Shown one piece after another: positions 32,903 through 45,383 of a stretch of DNA of 64,000 nucleotides (the stretch's first letter is position 1; each line of letters opens with the position of its first letter). A program made the translations under genes and the position numbers. The stretch is from positions 2,976,001 to 3,040,000 of the forward strand of contig NZ_AP025483.1 of NCBI RefSeq assembly GCF_024347455.1, in the 5' to 3' direction. Below the pieces are notes generated by a model. That model was not told the origin of the DNA and ran no database searches. It worked only from the letters and a program-made list of their open reading frames with translations. The stretch comes from Vibrio echinoideorum (GTDB lineage: Bacteria > Pseudomonadota > Gammaproteobacteria > Enterobacterales > Vibrionaceae).

Positions 32903-33748
32903 ATGCTACTCGAAGGAATCGAAACTCTATTAGTGCTGAGCAAAGCAAAGACCATGAGCCGCACCGGCAGTCTGCTTTATATCAGCCAATCAGCAGTCAG
33001 CAAACGGATTGCTAACTTAGAAAAGAAACTAGGTAAAAAGCTCATAGAACCAAGTGGCCGACAGATAAAACTAACTCCCGATGCGATTGCATTAATCGAG
33101 AGTATCGGCCCTGCGTTCAATGAGCTCCGTGGTCTTATTTATGAACAGCAAGAGTTGGAAGACACTACTCTCATCACCTTAGATAGCTCTAAGTCTCTGA
33201 TCGCAGGTTATTTAGGAGAGATGATGGGGCAATTTATCCAACAAGATAAATACATCACGATTACTACTAATCACACCCCAAGAATTATAGAACGAGTTCA
33301 ATCTGGTAAGGCAACCTTAGGACTATGCGCAGGCTTATTGCCACCTCATCATGGGTTAATGACTTTCCACCTGTTTGACGAACCGTTTTATATTGTGAGT
33401 AAGGCGCCACTTAGTGAGCTTCCTCCTTCAGTCATTACCAACGACATGACTAATCCGGCAAACTCATATCAGTTATCTGTGCTTGAAAAGTTCGGCATCA
33501 AACCCTTGATGGAGATGGATGCCTACACCGCAGCAGCCCAGTTAGCGTTGGGTGGGACAGGACCAGCACTAATCCCGCTATCTATAGTAAAAACACTCAA
33601 TATTGAGCCTCAATACCTGTTTAGTTTTGCCGAATTGAAGGGGTTAATTCGACCCATTCATATCTGTGTCAGGCCAAATAGCTATCAGTCTCCACGAGTT
33701 AAAACACTGATAGAATCCATTGTTGATGCTGTTCCCAAAGCAGTTTAG
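32903..33748 (+). CDS. LysR-type transcriptional regulator
   Basis: The N-terminal helix-turn-helix (residues 5-62: GIETLLVLSKAKTMSRTGSLLYISQSAVSKRIANLEKKLGKKLI) is the LysR pattern, and the rest is a substrate-binding effector domain (about 90-275). At 281 residues it is slightly short for the family. The effector is unknown. It is downstream of the flavodoxin gene and convergent with a TSUP permease, either of which could be its target. The last 50 bp overlap the end of that permease gene on the opposite strand. Confidence 0.92.
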   Translation: MLLEGIETLLVLSKAKTMSRTGSLLYISQSAVSKRIANLEKKLGKKLIEPSGRQIKLTPDAIALIESIGPAFNELRGLIYEQQELEDTTLITLDSSKSLIAGYLGEMMGQFIQQDKYITITTNHTPRIIERVQSGKATLGLCAGLLPPHHGLMTFHLFDEPFYIVSKAPLSELPPSVITNDMTNPANSYQLSVLEKFGIKPLMEMDAYTAAAQLALGGTGPALIPLSIVKTLNIEPQYLFSFAELKGLIRPIHICVRPNSYQSPRVKTLIESIVDAVPKAV

Positions 33749-34478
33749 ATGCCATTAACATCGACATTACGATCACAAGGGGGCGAATCCATTTCTGCCC
33801 TTTTGTCACCACAACTTTAGCGCCAAGCTGAGCGCCCATAAAGCCACCAACTGCCATCACTAAACCCAACTCCCAAATGGGTAAGCCAGCAATAACAAAG
33901 AAGATTAGAGCAGCAATATTCGAGGTAAAGTTGAGAACCTTAGTTCGGGCAGTAGCATCCACCAAAGAGAAGTGCCCGATAGCCACAAAACAGACGGTGA
34001 AAATAGAGCCCGTTCCTGGTCCAAAAAATCCGTCATAGAAACCAACACCGCCACCAATGCACAAAGCAAACACCGCCTCAGACATCTTCTGTTTACCTTC
34101 AGAAGTTCTGGTTTGTGGTGCTAATAGGAAATAGAGAGAGATGGCGATAAGCAGTAATGGGATCATACTCGTCAGCAAGCTCGCATCAATATGCTGTACT
34201 AACTCTGCACCAATCGCAGAACCAATAAAAGTACAGAGAATGGCAAGCCGCATCTCTTTAATGTTCACGATACCATTGCGTACGAAATACCAACTGGCCG
34301 AGAAGCTGCCAAAAGAACTTTGAAGTTTGTTGGTGGCCAATGCCTGCGTTGGTGGCACGCCTGCCGCTAGCAATGCAGGTAGAGTCAACAACCCACCGCC
34401 GCCAGCCATTGCATCAATAAAGCCTGCCGCCGTCGCAACAACAAACAAGATAGCCAATATCTCTAGAGTGATTTCCAT
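33699..34478 (-). CDS. TSUP (TauE/SafE) family permease
   Basis: This 259-residue membrane protein has the family shape of two halves of hydrophobic helices. The first half carries AAGFIDAMAGGGGLLTLPALLAAGVPPTQALATNKLQSSFG and the second GGGVGFYDGFFGPGTGSIF followed by ATARTKVLNFTSNIAALIFF, the TauE/SafE signature. Members export sulfite, sulfoacetate or related anions, but the substrate cannot be read from the sequence; it looks close to E. coli YfcA. The stop lies inside the convergent lysR gene. Confidence 0.92.
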   Translation of the reverse strand: MEITLEILAILFVVATAAGFIDAMAGGGGLLTLPALLAAGVPPTQALATNKLQSSFGSFSASWYFVRNGIVNIKEMRLAILCTFIGSAIGAELVQHIDASLLTSMIPLLLIAISLYFLLAPQTRTSEGKQKMSEAVFALCIGGGVGFYDGFFGPGTGSIFTVCFVAIGHFSLVDATARTKVLNFTSNIAALIFFVIAGLPIWELGLVMAVGGFMGAQLGAKVVVTKGQKWIRPLVIVMSMLMASKLLWEQHQQWILSVF

Positions 34479-34604
34479 ATACCCAACGCCTTAAATTCTC
34501 GTGTAGCGACAACTTACCACCCAGAGCAAACGATCAACAACGAAACACAAGATTGTAACCTATTCCAAATTTTCATCATTTAGTTATCACTAAACAGCAG
34601 ACAT

Positions 34605-34633
34605 AAAAAAGCCCACTCCGATGAGTGGGCTTT
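34605..34633 (-). terminator. Terminator of carAB
   Basis: AAAGCCCACTC pairs with GAGTGGGCTTT; on the minus strand six T's follow. It is about 60 bp after the carB stop. Confidence 0.92.
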
Positions 34634-34692
34634 GAGCATTTATATCCGCTTAATTGCTAACTTCATTTGAAATTAGCGACGCTTAAACAAAT

Positions 34693-37600
34693 TTAAGCTA
34701 GAGAAGCTTTAACTTGTGCGTGTAGCTCTTGAACTGAAGTTACTGACGTTTTCGCGTCTGCAGTGTGCGCCATACAAGTCGCGAATGCAGCATTTAGCGT
34801 CGTCGTGTAGTTAACTTTCTCAGCCAATGCGCCACGACGAAGAACTTTCGAATCTTCAATCGCTTGACGGCCAGCAGCAGTGTTCACGATGTACGTGTAC
34901 TCGTTGTTCTTGATACGGTCAAGAATGTGAGGACGACCTTCGTGTACCTTGTTTACTAGACGTGGGTTGATACCCGCTTCGCCAAGAATAACCGCAGTGC
35001 CGTGTGTTGCGTCTAGCTGGTAACCAAGCTTAGACAGCTTAGATGCTAGGTCAACGACGCGCTCTTTGTCGCCTTCACGAACAGAAAGAAGCGCACGGCC
35101 GCCTTCTGGGTAGATGTTGCCACAACCCAATTCAGCTTTAGAGTATGCTTCAGCAAACGTTGCACCAACACCCATAACTTCACCAGTAGAGCGCATTTCT
35201 GGGCCTAAAAGTGGGTCAACACCAGGGAACTTGTTGAACGGAAGCACAACTTCTTTCACAGAGTAGTATGGTGGGATGATTTCTTTCGTAAAGCCTTGAG
35301 ACTCTAACGATTGACCCGCCATAACACGAGCTGCAATCTTAGCGACAGGCGCGCCTGTTGCTTTCGATACGAACGGTACAGTACGTGCAGCACGAGGGTT
35401 AACCTCAATTAGGTACACTTCGTTGTTCTTAACAGCAAACTGCGTATTCATTAGGCCACGAACACCCAACTCGAATGCTAGCTTTTCAACTTGCTCACGC
35501 ATTACGTCTTGGATTTCTTGGCTTAGCGTGTAAGCAGGAAGAGAACATGCTGAGTCACCAGAGTGAACACCCGCTTGCTCGATATGCTCCATGATACCCG
35601 CAATAACTACGCGCTCACCGTCACAAATTGCATCAACGTCGACTTCAATTGCATCATCTAGGAAGCTATCAAGTAGTACTGGAGATTCATTTGAAACGCT
35701 TACCGCTTCGTTGAAGTAGCGACGTAAGTCTTGCTCGTCATATACGATTTCCATCGCACGACCACCAAGAACATAAGAAGGACGAACAACCAATGGGAAG
35801 CCAATCTCGCGAGATTTCTCTACCGCTTGCTCCATTGTTGTTACTGTCGCGTTTTCTGGTTGTAAAAGACCAAGACGGTCAACAGCAACTTGGAAACGCT
35901 CACGGTCTTCTGCACGGTCGATTGCGTCTGGGCTAGTACCAATGATAGGTACGCCAGCAGCTTCAAGCTCACGAGCTAGTTTCAGTGGTGTTTGACCACC
36001 GTACTGAACGATAACGCCTTTTGGCTTCTCTACACGAACGATTGCGAGTACGTCTTCCAGAGTTACTGGTTCAAAGTACAGACGGTCAGACGTATCGTAG
36101 TCTGTCGAAACGGTCTCAGGGTTACAGTTAACCATGATTGTTTCGTAGCCATCTTCACGTAGTGCTAAAGAAGCATGTACACAACAGTAATCGAATTCAA
36201 TACCTTGGCCGATACGGTTTGGACCGCCGCCTAAGATCATGATTTTCTCTTTGTCTGTTGGATTCGATTCACATTCGTCATCGTAAGATGAGTACATGTA
36301 AGCCGTATCAGAAGAGAACTCAGCCGCACACGTATCTACACGCTTGTAGACTGGGTGAATATCGTATTGGTCACGCAGACGACGAATTTCACTTTCTGCT
36401 ACACCTAGAATCTTAGACAGGCGAGCATCAGCAAAACCTTTACGCTTAAGCTTCATTAGCTCGTCTTTATTCAGACCAGCAAAGCCTTTCGCTTTAAGTT
36501 CTTGCTCTAGTTTTACGATGTCTTCGATTTGAACTAGGAACCAACGGTCAACTTGCGTTAGGTTGAATACACCATCGACTGACATACCAGCACGGAAAGC
36601 ATCTGCGATGTACCAAATACGGTCAGAACCTGCTTCTTTAAGCTCATGGCGAATTGTAGTTAGCGCATCAGGTGCATCTAGGTCTACCATTTCGTCAAAG
36701 CCAGTCGCGCCAACTTCTAGGCCGCGAAGCGCTTTTTGTAGTGATTCTTGTTGGTTACGACCGATAGCCATAACTTCACCAACAGACTTCATTTGCGTCG
36801 TTAGACGGTCGTTAGCGCCTGCAAATTTCTCGAAGTTAAAACGAGGAATCTTAGTTACTACGTAGTCGATTGTTGGTTCGAATGATGCCGGAGTTGCGCC
36901 GCCAGTGATGTCATTCATCAGCTCGTCTAGCGTAAAGCCAACAGCCAGTTTCGCTGCAATCTTCGCGATTGGGAAACCTGTTGCTTTAGAAGCTAGTGCA
37001 GAAGAACGAGATACACGTGGGTTCATCTCGATGATAACCATACGGCCATCTTTCGGGTTGATACCAAACTGTACGTTTGAACCACCCGTTTCAACACCAA
37101 TCTCACGCAATACCGCTAGAGAAGCGTTACGCATCAGTTGGTATTCTTTGTCTGTTAGCGTTTGAGCCGGAGCCACTGTGATCGAATCACCAGTGTGGAT
37201 GCCCATTGGATCGAAGTTTTCAATCGCACATACAATGATACAGTTGTCGTTTTTATCGCGAACCACTTCCATCTCGTACTCTTTCCAACCGATAAGCGAC
37301 TCATCGATTAGAAGTTCGTTGGTTGGAGAAAGGTCCAAACCACGACGACAGATTTCTTCAAATTCTTCTTTGTTGTAAGCGATACCACCGCCTGTACCAC
37401 CCATCGTAAACGATGGACGAATGATACAAGGGAAACCAACCATTTCTTGAACTTTGTAAGCTTCTTCCATCGTTTTCGCTGTATCAGCCGTTGGACACTC
37501 AAGACCAATCGATTTCATTGCTTTATCAAAGCGAGAGCGATCTTCAGCTTTGTCGATAGCGTCAGCGGTTGCGCCAATCATCTCTACGCCGAACTCTTTA

Positions 37601-37923
37601 AGTACACCGTATTTTTCTAAATCTAACGCACAGTTAAGTGCAGTTTGGCCACCCATTGTCGGTAGAACTGCATCTGGCTTCTCTTTAGCGATGATATTGC
37701 GAACCACTTCCCATTGGATAGGTTCGATATAAGTCGCATCAGCCATCTCTGGGTCAGTCATGATTGTCGCAGGGTTCGAGTTTACAAGAATAACTCGGTA
37801 ACCTTCTTCACGAAGTGCTTTACAAGCTTGAGCACCAGAGTAATCAAACTCACATGCTTGACCGATAACAATCGGGCCAGCACCTAGAATTAGAACACTT
37901 TTAATGTCAGTACGTTTTGGCAT
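34693..37923 (-). CDS. carB: Carbamoyl phosphate synthase large subunit
   Basis: CarB makes carbamoyl phosphate from bicarbonate, two ATP and ammonia passed from CarA, for arginine and pyrimidine synthesis. The 1076 residues have the duplicated layout: two ATP-grasp halves (first from [17 protein letters not shown], second from [19 protein letters not shown]), an oligomerisation domain between them, and a C-terminal MGS-like allosteric domain (about 930-1070) that in relatives binds UMP and ornithine. The gene starts 16 bp after carA, and a terminator follows. Confidence 0.98.
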   Translation of the reverse strand: MPKRTDIKSVLILGAGPIVIGQACEFDYSGAQACKALREEGYRVILVNSNPATIMTDPEMADATYIEPIQWEVVRNIIAKEKPDAVLPTMGGQTALNCALDLEKYGVLKEFGVEMIGATADAIDKAEDRSRFDKAMKSIGLECPTADTAKTMEEAYKVQEMVGFPCIIRPSFTMGGTGGGIAYNKEEFEEICRRGLDLSPTNELLIDESLIGWKEYEMEVVRDKNDNCIIVCAIENFDPMGIHTGDSITVAPAQTLTDKEYQLMRNASLAVLREIGVETGGSNVQFGINPKDGRMVIIEMNPRVSRSSALASKATGFPIAKIAAKLAVGFTLDELMNDITGGATPASFEPTIDYVVTKIPRFNFEKFAGANDRLTTQMKSVGEVMAIGRNQQESLQKALRGLEVGATGFDEMVDLDAPDALTTIRHELKEAGSDRIWYIADAFRAGMSVDGVFNLTQVDRWFLVQIEDIVKLEQELKAKGFAGLNKDELMKLKRKGFADARLSKILGVAESEIRRLRDQYDIHPVYKRVDTCAAEFSSDTAYMYSSYDDECESNPTDKEKIMILGGGPNRIGQGIEFDYCCVHASLALREDGYETIMVNCNPETVSTDYDTSDRLYFEPVTLEDVLAIVRVEKPKGVIVQYGGQTPLKLARELEAAGVPIIGTSPDAIDRAEDRERFQVAVDRLGLLQPENATVTTMEQAVEKSREIGFPLVVRPSYVLGGRAMEIVYDEQDLRRYFNEAVSVSNESPVLLDSFLDDAIEVDVDAICDGERVVIAGIMEHIEQAGVHSGDSACSLPAYTLSQEIQDVMREQVEKLAFELGVRGLMNTQFAVKNNEVYLIEVNPRAARTVPFVSKATGAPVAKIAARVMAGQSLESQGFTKEIIPPYYSVKEVVLPFNKFPGVDPLLGPEMRSTGEVMGVGATFAEAYSKAELGCGNIYPEGGRALLSVREGDKERVVDLASKLSKLGYQLDATHGTAVILGEAGINPRLVNKVHEGRPHILDRIKNNEYTYIVNTAAGRQAIEDSKVLRRGALAEKVNYTTTLNAAFATCMAHTADAKTSVTSVQELHAQVKASLA

Positions 37924-37939
37924 TATCTACTACTCCGGA

Positions 37940-39097
37940 TTACGCTTTGTCTTGTTTGTTTGCAACAGACTGGTTAATTAATTCAATGAAGTGGTCGAAT
38001 AGCGGTGCCGCATCTTCTGGACCTGGGCTTGCTTCTGGGTGACCTTGGAAGCTAAATGCTGGTTTGTCTGTACGGTGGATACCTTGTAGAGAACCATCAA
38101 ATAGAGACTTATGAGTCGCTCGTAATGTCTCTGGAAGCGTATCTTCGTCAGCAGCAAAGCCGTGGTTTTGTGAAGTAATCATCACAACATCACGATCTAA
38201 ATCTTTAACCGGGTGGTTTGCACCGTGGTGACCAAACTTCATCTTCACTGTCTTAGCGCCTGACGCAAGAGCAAGAATCTGGTGACCTAGACAGATACCA
38301 AAGATTGGCAAACCTTTTTCTAGAAACACTTTTGTTGCTTCAATTGCGTAAGTACATGGTTCTGGGTCACCAGGGCCATTTGAAAGGAAAACACCGTCTG
38401 GGTTCAGAGCGAGTACTTCTTCTGCTGAAGTTTCAGCAGGAACAACCGTTAGGCGGCAGCCGCGGTCAACAAGCATTCGTAAGATATTTCGTTTTGCACC
38501 GAAGTCATAAGCAACAACGTGGTATGGCAATTCAGAGTCTGCTTTCGCTTCAGGAAGTCCACCCGTAAGCGTCCACGAACCTTGTTTCCATTGATACGCT
38601 TCTTTTGTTGTAACTTCTTTCGCAAGGTCCATACCTTTCAGGCCAGGGAATTCTTTTGCTTTAGCAAGAGCTAGAGCCTCATCAAGGTTGTTACCCGCTA
38701 CGATACAACCGTTTTGAGCACCTTTTTCACGAAGAATACGCGTCAGCTTACGAGTATCGATATCAGCGATACCAACAACGTTTTGCGACTTAAGGTAATC
38801 AGAAAGGGATTGTTCATTACGGAAGTTAGAAGCGATTAGAGGGAGATCGCGAATCACAAGGCCTTGAGCGTGGATTGAAGAAGATTCTTCATCTTCGGAA
38901 TTGGTTCCGGTATTGCCAATGTGAGGGTAAGTAAGGGTAACGATTTGTTGAGAATAGGAAGGATCAGTGAGGATTTCTTGGTACCCCGTCATCGAGGTAT
39001 TAAAAACGACTTCACCAACTGCAGAACCTACAGCGCCAATGGCTTCACCGTGAAATACTGTCCCATCTTCTAGGACGAGTAGTGCTGACTTCTTCAA
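37940..39097 (-). CDS. carA: Carbamoyl phosphate synthase small subunit
   Basis: CarA is the glutaminase subunit that supplies ammonia to CarB. The N-terminal domain ([19 protein letters not shown]) is followed by a class I amidotransferase domain with the catalytic cysteine in FGICLGHQ and the His/Glu pair in [13 protein letters not shown]. The initiation codon is TTG at 39097, supported by a strong GGAGG about 6 bp upstream; E. coli carA also starts with TTG. At 385 residues it has normal length. carB follows in the same operon. Confidence 0.97.
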   Translation of the reverse strand: MKKSALLVLEDGTVFHGEAIGAVGSAVGEVVFNTSMTGYQEILTDPSYSQQIVTLTYPHIGNTGTNSEDEESSSIHAQGLVIRDLPLIASNFRNEQSLSDYLKSQNVVGIADIDTRKLTRILREKGAQNGCIVAGNNLDEALALAKAKEFPGLKGMDLAKEVTTKEAYQWKQGSWTLTGGLPEAKADSELPYHVVAYDFGAKRNILRMLVDRGCRLTVVPAETSAEEVLALNPDGVFLSNGPGDPEPCTYAIEATKVFLEKGLPIFGICLGHQILALASGAKTVKMKFGHHGANHPVKDLDRDVVMITSQNHGFAADEDTLPETLRATHKSLFDGSLQGIHRTDKPAFSFQGHPEASPGPEDAAPLFDHFIELINQSVANKQDKA

Positions 39098-39118
39098 GAC
39101 AACCTCCAGAAATAAAAA

Positions 39119-39132
39119 TGCATTAAAATTGA
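39119..39132 (-). promoter_or_regulatory. Possible ArgR half-operator before carA
   Basis: TGCATTAAAATTGA matches 12 of 14 positions of an ARG box (TGAATwwwwATTCA), 22-35 bp before the carA start. E. coli carAB is repressed by arginine through ArgR. A second good box is not visible, so this is tentative. The rest of the gap up to 39557 is AT-rich and shows nothing else I can support. Confidence 0.3.
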
Positions 39133-39557
39133 TTTAATTTGCAAATCTACCTTCCTGTAACACCAAAAACTGCGTGTTTATGGAAATTAGACAAATTGGC
39201 GATATTCTAGTGATCTGCGTGATACGTGTCAACATTTAACGAGAAAGAAATTAAACATTTGTAAGAACTAATTCAATTTCCCCCATCAAAGCTTCAAAAG
39301 TTCAACTTTCATACTCTATTAATAGGAATATTACGATTTTCTAATTTTCGCCCGTCATTTTCACCCACCATTAGGTGGAAAAAATATCACCAACAAAACG
39401 CAATCGATAAATACAATGAGAAAACATATACATTTAAAGCTCTAAACCAAAAACAATGACAAAGCAGCTATAAATAACAGCTAAATGCAGTTCTAATCAG
39501 GAAAATTAGAGAATAAGAAGAAAGTAACCAAGAGGAGTTTAAGCGGGGAAAAGCGGT

Positions 39558-39588
39558 AAATAAAGAAAGCGCTGGCAATTGCCAGCGC
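39558..39588 (-). terminator. Terminator of dapB
   Basis: A 20-bp perfect palindrome (39569-39588, GCGCTGGCAA and its complement) is followed on the minus strand by a T-rich run, starting 13 bp after the dapB stop. Confidence 0.85.
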
Positions 39589-39600
39589 ATAAATATCTAT

Positions 39601-40446
<846 letters not shown>

Positions 40447-40517
40447 TCATCTGTCGCAGCAACGTTCATTCGATTAATCTCTTTAAACTAACAACAATCT
40501 CAAACTCAGGCTAGCAA

Positions 40518-40916
40518 TTACGAAAACTCTTTTATTACTCGCTCTAAAATTGGCACATTCGCTTCAGGGAATGCGTATTGGCTCAATGATTCAAGATCGA
40601 CCCATTCACCTTGCTGGCCTTCTTTACCATAAGGCTGTTGCTCGAAATCAGTCACAAGGATGAAATCAAACTCAAGCGACTTGTCACTGTAATCAAACTC
40701 AAGGTGTTCAAACAGAGACTGTTCAGTCACCTTAATACCAATCTCTTCATCAAGTTCACGAGCCATCGCCTGCTCAATGGTTTCGCCCACTTCTACTTTA
40801 CCACCAGGAAATTCCCAGAAACCGCCTTTGTGCTTGTCATCTGGGCGTTTAGTGATAAATACCTGTGACTTATCTTGGTTGAAGATAATACCCGCGACAA
40901 TATGGATTCTTTTCAT
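40518..40916 (-). CDS. mutT: 8-oxo-dGTP diphosphatase MutT
   Basis: MutT removes oxidised guanine nucleotides from the pool and so prevents A:T to C:G errors. The 132 residues contain an intact Nudix box, GGKVEVGETIEQAMARELDEEIGI (residues about 38-61), with REL and EE metal ligands, preceded by KGGFWEFPGGK typical of true MutT. It lies downstream of secA, as in E. coli, but a terminator separates the two. Confidence 0.93.
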   Translation of the reverse strand: MKRIHIVAGIIFNQDKSQVFITKRPDDKHKGGFWEFPGGKVEVGETIEQAMARELDEEIGIKVTEQSLFEHLEFDYSDKSLEFDFILVTDFEQQPYGKEGQQGEWVDLESLSQYAFPEANVPILERVIKEFS

Positions 40917-41115
40917 ATGATGATGTTCCTTAATAAAACGTTTCGCTCACGTAGCCCCTAAATACATCCCCCTCAAGAAGGAGGAATGACTGAGTTGGGA
41001 TCGAATACAGCAGCGTGAGCCTAACTATTAAACGAGATTCCCTACCGCGCTCGTTCATCGTATAGGGAATGATGACTTACCCTCCCATTAAAGGTAAGCC
41101 ATGAAATTTACATAC

Positions 41116-41143
41116 AAAAAGAGCCGCCTAAGCGACTCTTTTT
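41116..41143 (-). terminator. Terminator of secA
   Basis: AAAAAGAGCCGC pairs with GCGACTCTTTTT with one mismatch; a T-run follows on the minus strand. It lies between secA and mutT. Confidence 0.82.
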
Positions 41144-41188
41144 ATCAAAATTATATTAAGGCAAAGCTGTATTGGTTGAGAACGAGGA

Positions 41189-41225
41189 GGCGACGCGGAG
41201 TTTACAAGTGTAAATGAGCATCGCC
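41189..41225. repeat. Palindromic intergenic element after secA
   Basis: GGCGA (41189-41193) pairs with TCGCC (41221-41225), and inside it TTTACA/TGTAAA (41201-41214) pairs around AG. I believe similar short elements occur in other vibrio intergenic gaps, but I see no second copy in this window. The rest of 40917-41255 holds only the secA terminator. Confidence 0.5.
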
Positions 41226-41255
41226 GACGAAGTTATCAGCCACTACAGCAAAGCA

Positions 41256-43982
41256 TTAGTCAATTTTACCGTGACACTGTTTGTATTTTTTACCACTTCC
41301 ACATGGGCATGGTTCGTTACGACCCACTTTACGCTCATCGCGTACTACCGTTTGTGGAGATACAGCGTCAGTTTCATCGCCAGCCAACTGATTCTCAGCA
41401 GTTGCATGTTGTGCTTGTGCACGACGCGCCGCTTCTTCAGCTTGAGCTTGACGTTGAGCTTCCATCTTTTCAACTTCTTCTTGTTGCTGAACGCGAACTT
41501 TAGAAAGGATGGTAACAACGTCTGTTTTTAGTACATCTAGTAGGCCTTCAAACAGTTCAAACGACTCGCGCTTGTACTCTTGTTTCGGGTTCTTCTGAGC
41601 ATAACCACGTAAGTGGATACCTTGACGAAGGTGATCCATCGCAGCCAAGTGCTCTTTCCAAAGACCGTCTAGCGTTTGTAGCATCACAGACTTCTCAAAG
41701 TTACGCAGTACCTGAGCACCAACCACTTCTTCTTTCTGTTTGTACGAATCTACCGCCATACCAAGAATGCGCTCACGCAACGCTTCTTCATAAAGCTTGT
41801 CGTCTTCGTCTAACCAACCTTGAATATCAAAGTCTAGATCGAAGTCATTCTTCAGACGGTCTTGCAGACCCGCGATATCCCACATGTCTTCAAGAGACTG
41901 AGGAGCGATGTATTCATCAATGACTGACGCCAGTACATCTTCACGGTTGTGTTCGATCATCTCACTGATGTCATCTGAGCTCATCAGTTCATCACGAAGC
42001 TCGTAAACCACTTTACGTTGGTCATTGGCAACATCATCGTACTCAAGAAGCTGCTTACGAATGTCAAAGTTACGACCTTCAACTTTACGTTGCGCTTTTT
42101 CAATTGAGCGAGACAGCATCTTAGATTCAATCGCTTCGCCTTCGTCCATACCACTTTGGATAAGACCAGCCATACGATCAGATGTAAAGATACGTAATAG
42201 CGAATCTTCCATTGATAGGTAGAAACGAGAAGAACCTGCATCACCTTGACGACCAGAACGACCACGTAGCTGGTTATCGATACGGCGAGATTCATGACGC
42301 TCAGTACCAATAATGTGCAGACCACCTGACTCAAGAACTTTATCGTGGATAATTCTCCAGTCAGCTTTGATCTTGTCGATCTGCTCTTTAGTTGGATTAT
42401 CTAGTTTCTCAATTTGTGCCTGCCAGCTACCACCTAACACGATATCGGTACCACGACCAGCCATGTTAGTTGCGATAGTTACCGCACTCGGCATACCAGC
42501 TTGCGCAACGATCTCAGCTTCCATTTCGTGGAACTTAGCATTGAGTACGTTGTGCTTAATTTTTGCTTTTTTCAGTGCGTTAGACAGCAGTTCAGATTTC
42601 TCGATAGAAACCGTACCAACCAATGATGGCTGACCAGCAGTTACACGGTCCTTGATGTCTTCAATGATCGCATTGAACTTGTCTTCTTCGGTACGATAAA
42701 CCACATCTGGCATATCGTTACGAACCATAGGTTTGTTGGTTGGGATAACCACCGTTTCTAGGCCGTAGATAGACTGGAATTCGAAAGCTTCAGTATCGGC
42801 AGTACCTGTCATGCCTGACAGTTTTTCGTACAGTCGGAAAAAGTTCTGGAATGTAATCGATGCTAGCGTTTGGTTTTCATTTTGAATCTTCACACCTTCT
42901 TTCGCTTCAACAGCTTGGTGTAAACCTTCAGACCAACGACGACCTGGCATAGTACGACCAGTATGTTCATCAACGATAACCACTTCGCCTTCTTCAGTAA
43001 CGATGTAGTCGACGTCTTTCTCAAACAATACGTGTGCACGAAGCGCAGCATTCACGTGGTGCAATAGACTGATATTGGTTGGAGAGTAAAGTGTGTCGCC
43101 CTCTTCCATCAGACCATTTTTGACCATTAGCTCTTCAACAAATTCTTGACCGTTTTCAGTCAGGTGAACCTGTTTCGATTTTTCGTCCATGGTGTAGTGA
43201 CCTTCACCACGGTACTCTTCTGAATCTTCTTTATCTTGACGCTCTAGAGAAGGAATTAGAGTGTTGATGCGCGTATAAAGGTCAGAACTATCCTCGGCTG
43301 GGCCAGAGATAATTAACGGAGTACGGGCTTCATCAATTAAGATTGAGTCAACTTCATCGACAACAGCGAAGAAACGTTCACGTTGAACACGATCTTCGGC
43401 ACGGAAAGCCATGTTGTCACGCAAGTAATCGAAACCAAACTCGTTGTTTGTTCCGTATAGGATATCCGCTTGGTACGCTTCTTTTTTCTCTGGCGGAGCC
43501 ATGTTTGGCACGTTCACGCCAACAGTCATACCAAGAAATTCAAATAATGGACGGTTTGTTTCAGCATCACGCTTAGCTAGGTAATCGTTCACCGTTACTA
43601 CGTGAACACCTTTGCTTGGTAGAGCGTTAAGATAAGCTGGTAGGGTTGCTGTAAGAGTCTTACCCTCACCAGTACGCATCTCTGCAATTTGACCAGCATC
43701 TAGAACCATGCCACCAATTAATTGCACGTCGAAGTGACGCATACCGTAAACACGTTTAGACGCTTCACGTACCGTAGCAAATGCTTCAGGTAGAAGTTGA
43801 TCTAACGATTCGCCTTTATCTAAGCGCTCACGAAACTCAACGGTTTTTGCTTTTAGCTCTTCATCAGAAAGAACTTCTAACGTTGGTTCGTAGTTATTAA
43901 TTTCTTTTACAATTTTTCTAAGGCGGCGCAGTGTTCTGTCATTGCGACTGCCAATTACCTTTGTCAGCAGCTTAGTAATCAT
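41256..43982 (-). CDS. secA: Preprotein translocase ATPase SecA
   Basis: SecA is the motor that pushes unfolded proteins through SecYEG. The 908 residues include the Walker A motif MRTGEGKTL (about 102-110), the [19 protein letters not shown] helicase block, the preprotein cross-linking domain, the second helicase half ([22 protein letters not shown]), the scaffold and wing regions, a Gln/Ala-rich linker and the zinc-binding tail [17 protein letters not shown], which binds SecB and lipids. No secM-like arrest gene is visible upstream; the 388-bp gap to lpxC has only short frames. Start ATG at 43982. Confidence 0.98.
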   Translation of the reverse strand: MITKLLTKVIGSRNDRTLRRLRKIVKEINNYEPTLEVLSDEELKAKTVEFRERLDKGESLDQLLPEAFATVREASKRVYGMRHFDVQLIGGMVLDAGQIAEMRTGEGKTLTATLPAYLNALPSKGVHVVTVNDYLAKRDAETNRPLFEFLGMTVGVNVPNMAPPEKKEAYQADILYGTNNEFGFDYLRDNMAFRAEDRVQRERFFAVVDEVDSILIDEARTPLIISGPAEDSSDLYTRINTLIPSLERQDKEDSEEYRGEGHYTMDEKSKQVHLTENGQEFVEELMVKNGLMEEGDTLYSPTNISLLHHVNAALRAHVLFEKDVDYIVTEEGEVVIVDEHTGRTMPGRRWSEGLHQAVEAKEGVKIQNENQTLASITFQNFFRLYEKLSGMTGTADTEAFEFQSIYGLETVVIPTNKPMVRNDMPDVVYRTEEDKFNAIIEDIKDRVTAGQPSLVGTVSIEKSELLSNALKKAKIKHNVLNAKFHEMEAEIVAQAGMPSAVTIATNMAGRGTDIVLGGSWQAQIEKLDNPTKEQIDKIKADWRIIHDKVLESGGLHIIGTERHESRRIDNQLRGRSGRQGDAGSSRFYLSMEDSLLRIFTSDRMAGLIQSGMDEGEAIESKMLSRSIEKAQRKVEGRNFDIRKQLLEYDDVANDQRKVVYELRDELMSSDDISEMIEHNREDVLASVIDEYIAPQSLEDMWDIAGLQDRLKNDFDLDFDIQGWLDEDDKLYEEALRERILGMAVDSYKQKEEVVGAQVLRNFEKSVMLQTLDGLWKEHLAAMDHLRQGIHLRGYAQKNPKQEYKRESFELFEGLLDVLKTDVVTILSKVRVQQQEEVEKMEAQRQAQAEEAARRAQAQHATAENQLAGDETDAVSPQTVVRDERKVGRNEPCPCGSGKKYKQCHGKID

Positions 43983-44370
43983 GTGCTTGGAATCTCTTCG
44001 TTCTCAGATCGTCCGCGATCTATTTTAAATGCCGTCAGTCTCTACTAGTTATGAACTAGTCTTCAGTTACTAACCAAGGATACTGAGATAAATCTAGTAT
44101 CTTTGATATTGTACTTGAGAGTAGAGTTTTCAAGGCTTGAGTTAAAATTAATGCTCTCTAGTGTAAGTAATTTTCACACCAACGACCATTTATAACCCCA
44201 TTTGTTTGATGTGCTTGGAAGTTTTCTTTCTAATTGCTGATGGAATAGCCAAACAACAGCTCTTTAGTAGGCAACTTTCGGATGTTGATGACACTGTATC
44301 TGGAAAATAGATACAAAAAAACCAGGTCGATGACCTGGTTTTCGAAATCTTATATTGTTGTAAGCAACAA
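43983..44370. other. secA-lpxC gap without a gene
   Basis: The gap carries the lpxC terminator (44315-44342) and presumably the secA promoter, for which I see no convincing hexamer pair. No frame longer than 60 codons looks real. The gap is too short for secM or for the dciA/DUF721 gene that sits here in many related genomes. Confidence 0.6.
44315..44342 (-). terminator. Terminator of lpxC
   Basis: ACCAGGTC pairs with GACCTGGT, extended by A/T pairs, with a T-run on the minus strand, about 30 bp after the lpxC stop. Confidence 0.9.
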
Positions 44371-45288
44371 TTACGCTAAAACCATTCCTGGTTCTGCAAA
44401 TGCAACAGGAGAGCCCACTTCTTCTTCGAATGTTGCCCACTCCCAAGCTTCTGCGTCAGCAAGTACTGCACGTAGTAGTTGGTTGTTTAGGCCATGACCT
44501 GATTTGTATGCACGGAACTCACCAATAATAGCGTGTCCACACATGTAAAGGTCACCAATCGCGTCGAGTACTTTATGAGTGACAAACTCATTATCAAAAC
44601 GCAGACCTTCTTCATTAAGAATTCGGTATTCGTCAAGTACGATAGCATTATCGAAGCTACCGCCAAGTACTAAGTTTTGAGATTGTAGATATTCAATATC
44701 ACGCATGAAACCGAAAGTACGAGCGCGTGAAATCTGCTTCACAAAACCTTGTGAAGAGAAATCAAACAACAAACGTTGCTCATCAGATTCAATTGCTGGG
44801 TGGTTAAAGTCGATCTCAAAGTCCATACGGAAGCCGTTAAATGGAACAAACTCTGCCCATTTATCGCCATCTTCAAAACGGATAGGCTTTTTGATTCGAA
44901 TAAAACGCTTCGCTGCATTCAGTGTTTCTACACCCGCTTGCTGTAGCAAATATACGAATGGGCTTGCGCTACCATCCATAATTGGAATCTCTGGTGCATC
45001 TACTTCAACAATAATGTTGTCGATGCCCATACCCGCTAAAGCTGCGTTAAGGTGCTCCACTGTAGAGATACGTATGCCTTCGTCATTAACAAGAGCAGTA
45101 CATAGCATAGTGTCACGAACTGATGCTGGATCAGCTGGGAAATCTACAGGTGGATTTACATCAGTACGACGATAAACAATACCTGTATTTGCAGCTGCAG
45201 GGCGAAGAGTAAGTGTGACTTTACGACCAGAGTGGAGACCCACACCAGTTGTTTTCACAATTTCTTTCAGAGTACGTTGTCTGATCAT
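44371..45288 (-). CDS. lpxC: UDP-3-O-acyl-N-acetylglucosamine deacetylase
   Basis: LpxC is the zinc enzyme of the committed step of lipid A synthesis. Zinc ligands are in VEHLNAAL (His near residue 79) and [12 protein letters not shown] (His and Asp near 238-242), and the C-terminal GHGLNNQLL holds the catalytic His. The 305 residues match the family. The C-terminal tail ends [10 protein letters not shown], the type of hydrophobic tail that in E. coli is recognised by FtsH, so proteolytic control is likely. Its own promoter lies between ftsZ and the start. Confidence 0.97.
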   Translation of the reverse strand: MIRQRTLKEIVKTTGVGLHSGRKVTLTLRPAAANTGIVYRRTDVNPPVDFPADPASVRDTMLCTALVNDEGIRISTVEHLNAALAGMGIDNIIVEVDAPEIPIMDGSASPFVYLLQQAGVETLNAAKRFIRIKKPIRFEDGDKWAEFVPFNGFRMDFEIDFNHPAIESDEQRLLFDFSSQGFVKQISRARTFGFMRDIEYLQSQNLVLGGSFDNAIVLDEYRILNEEGLRFDNEFVTHKVLDAIGDLYMCGHAIIGEFRAYKSGHGLNNQLLRAVLADAEAWEWATFEEEVGSPVAFAEPGMVLA

Positions 45289-45341
45289 CTGCTTGCCTCT
45301 TATCAGTGCTACAAATCACGGTCAGTATTTACCGACCGCGA

Positions 45342-45369
45342 ATTTTACCATTAATTCGACGATAGTCAA
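45342..45369 (-). promoter_or_regulatory. lpxC promoter
   Basis: On the minus strand TTGACT (45369-45364) and TAAAAT (45347-45342) are separated by 16 bp; both differ from consensus by one base. They lie 50-80 bp before lpxC. A small hairpin (CGGTC/GACCG) follows in the leader. Confidence 0.7.
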
Positions 45370-45383
45370 ATTTTGGGTATTTG

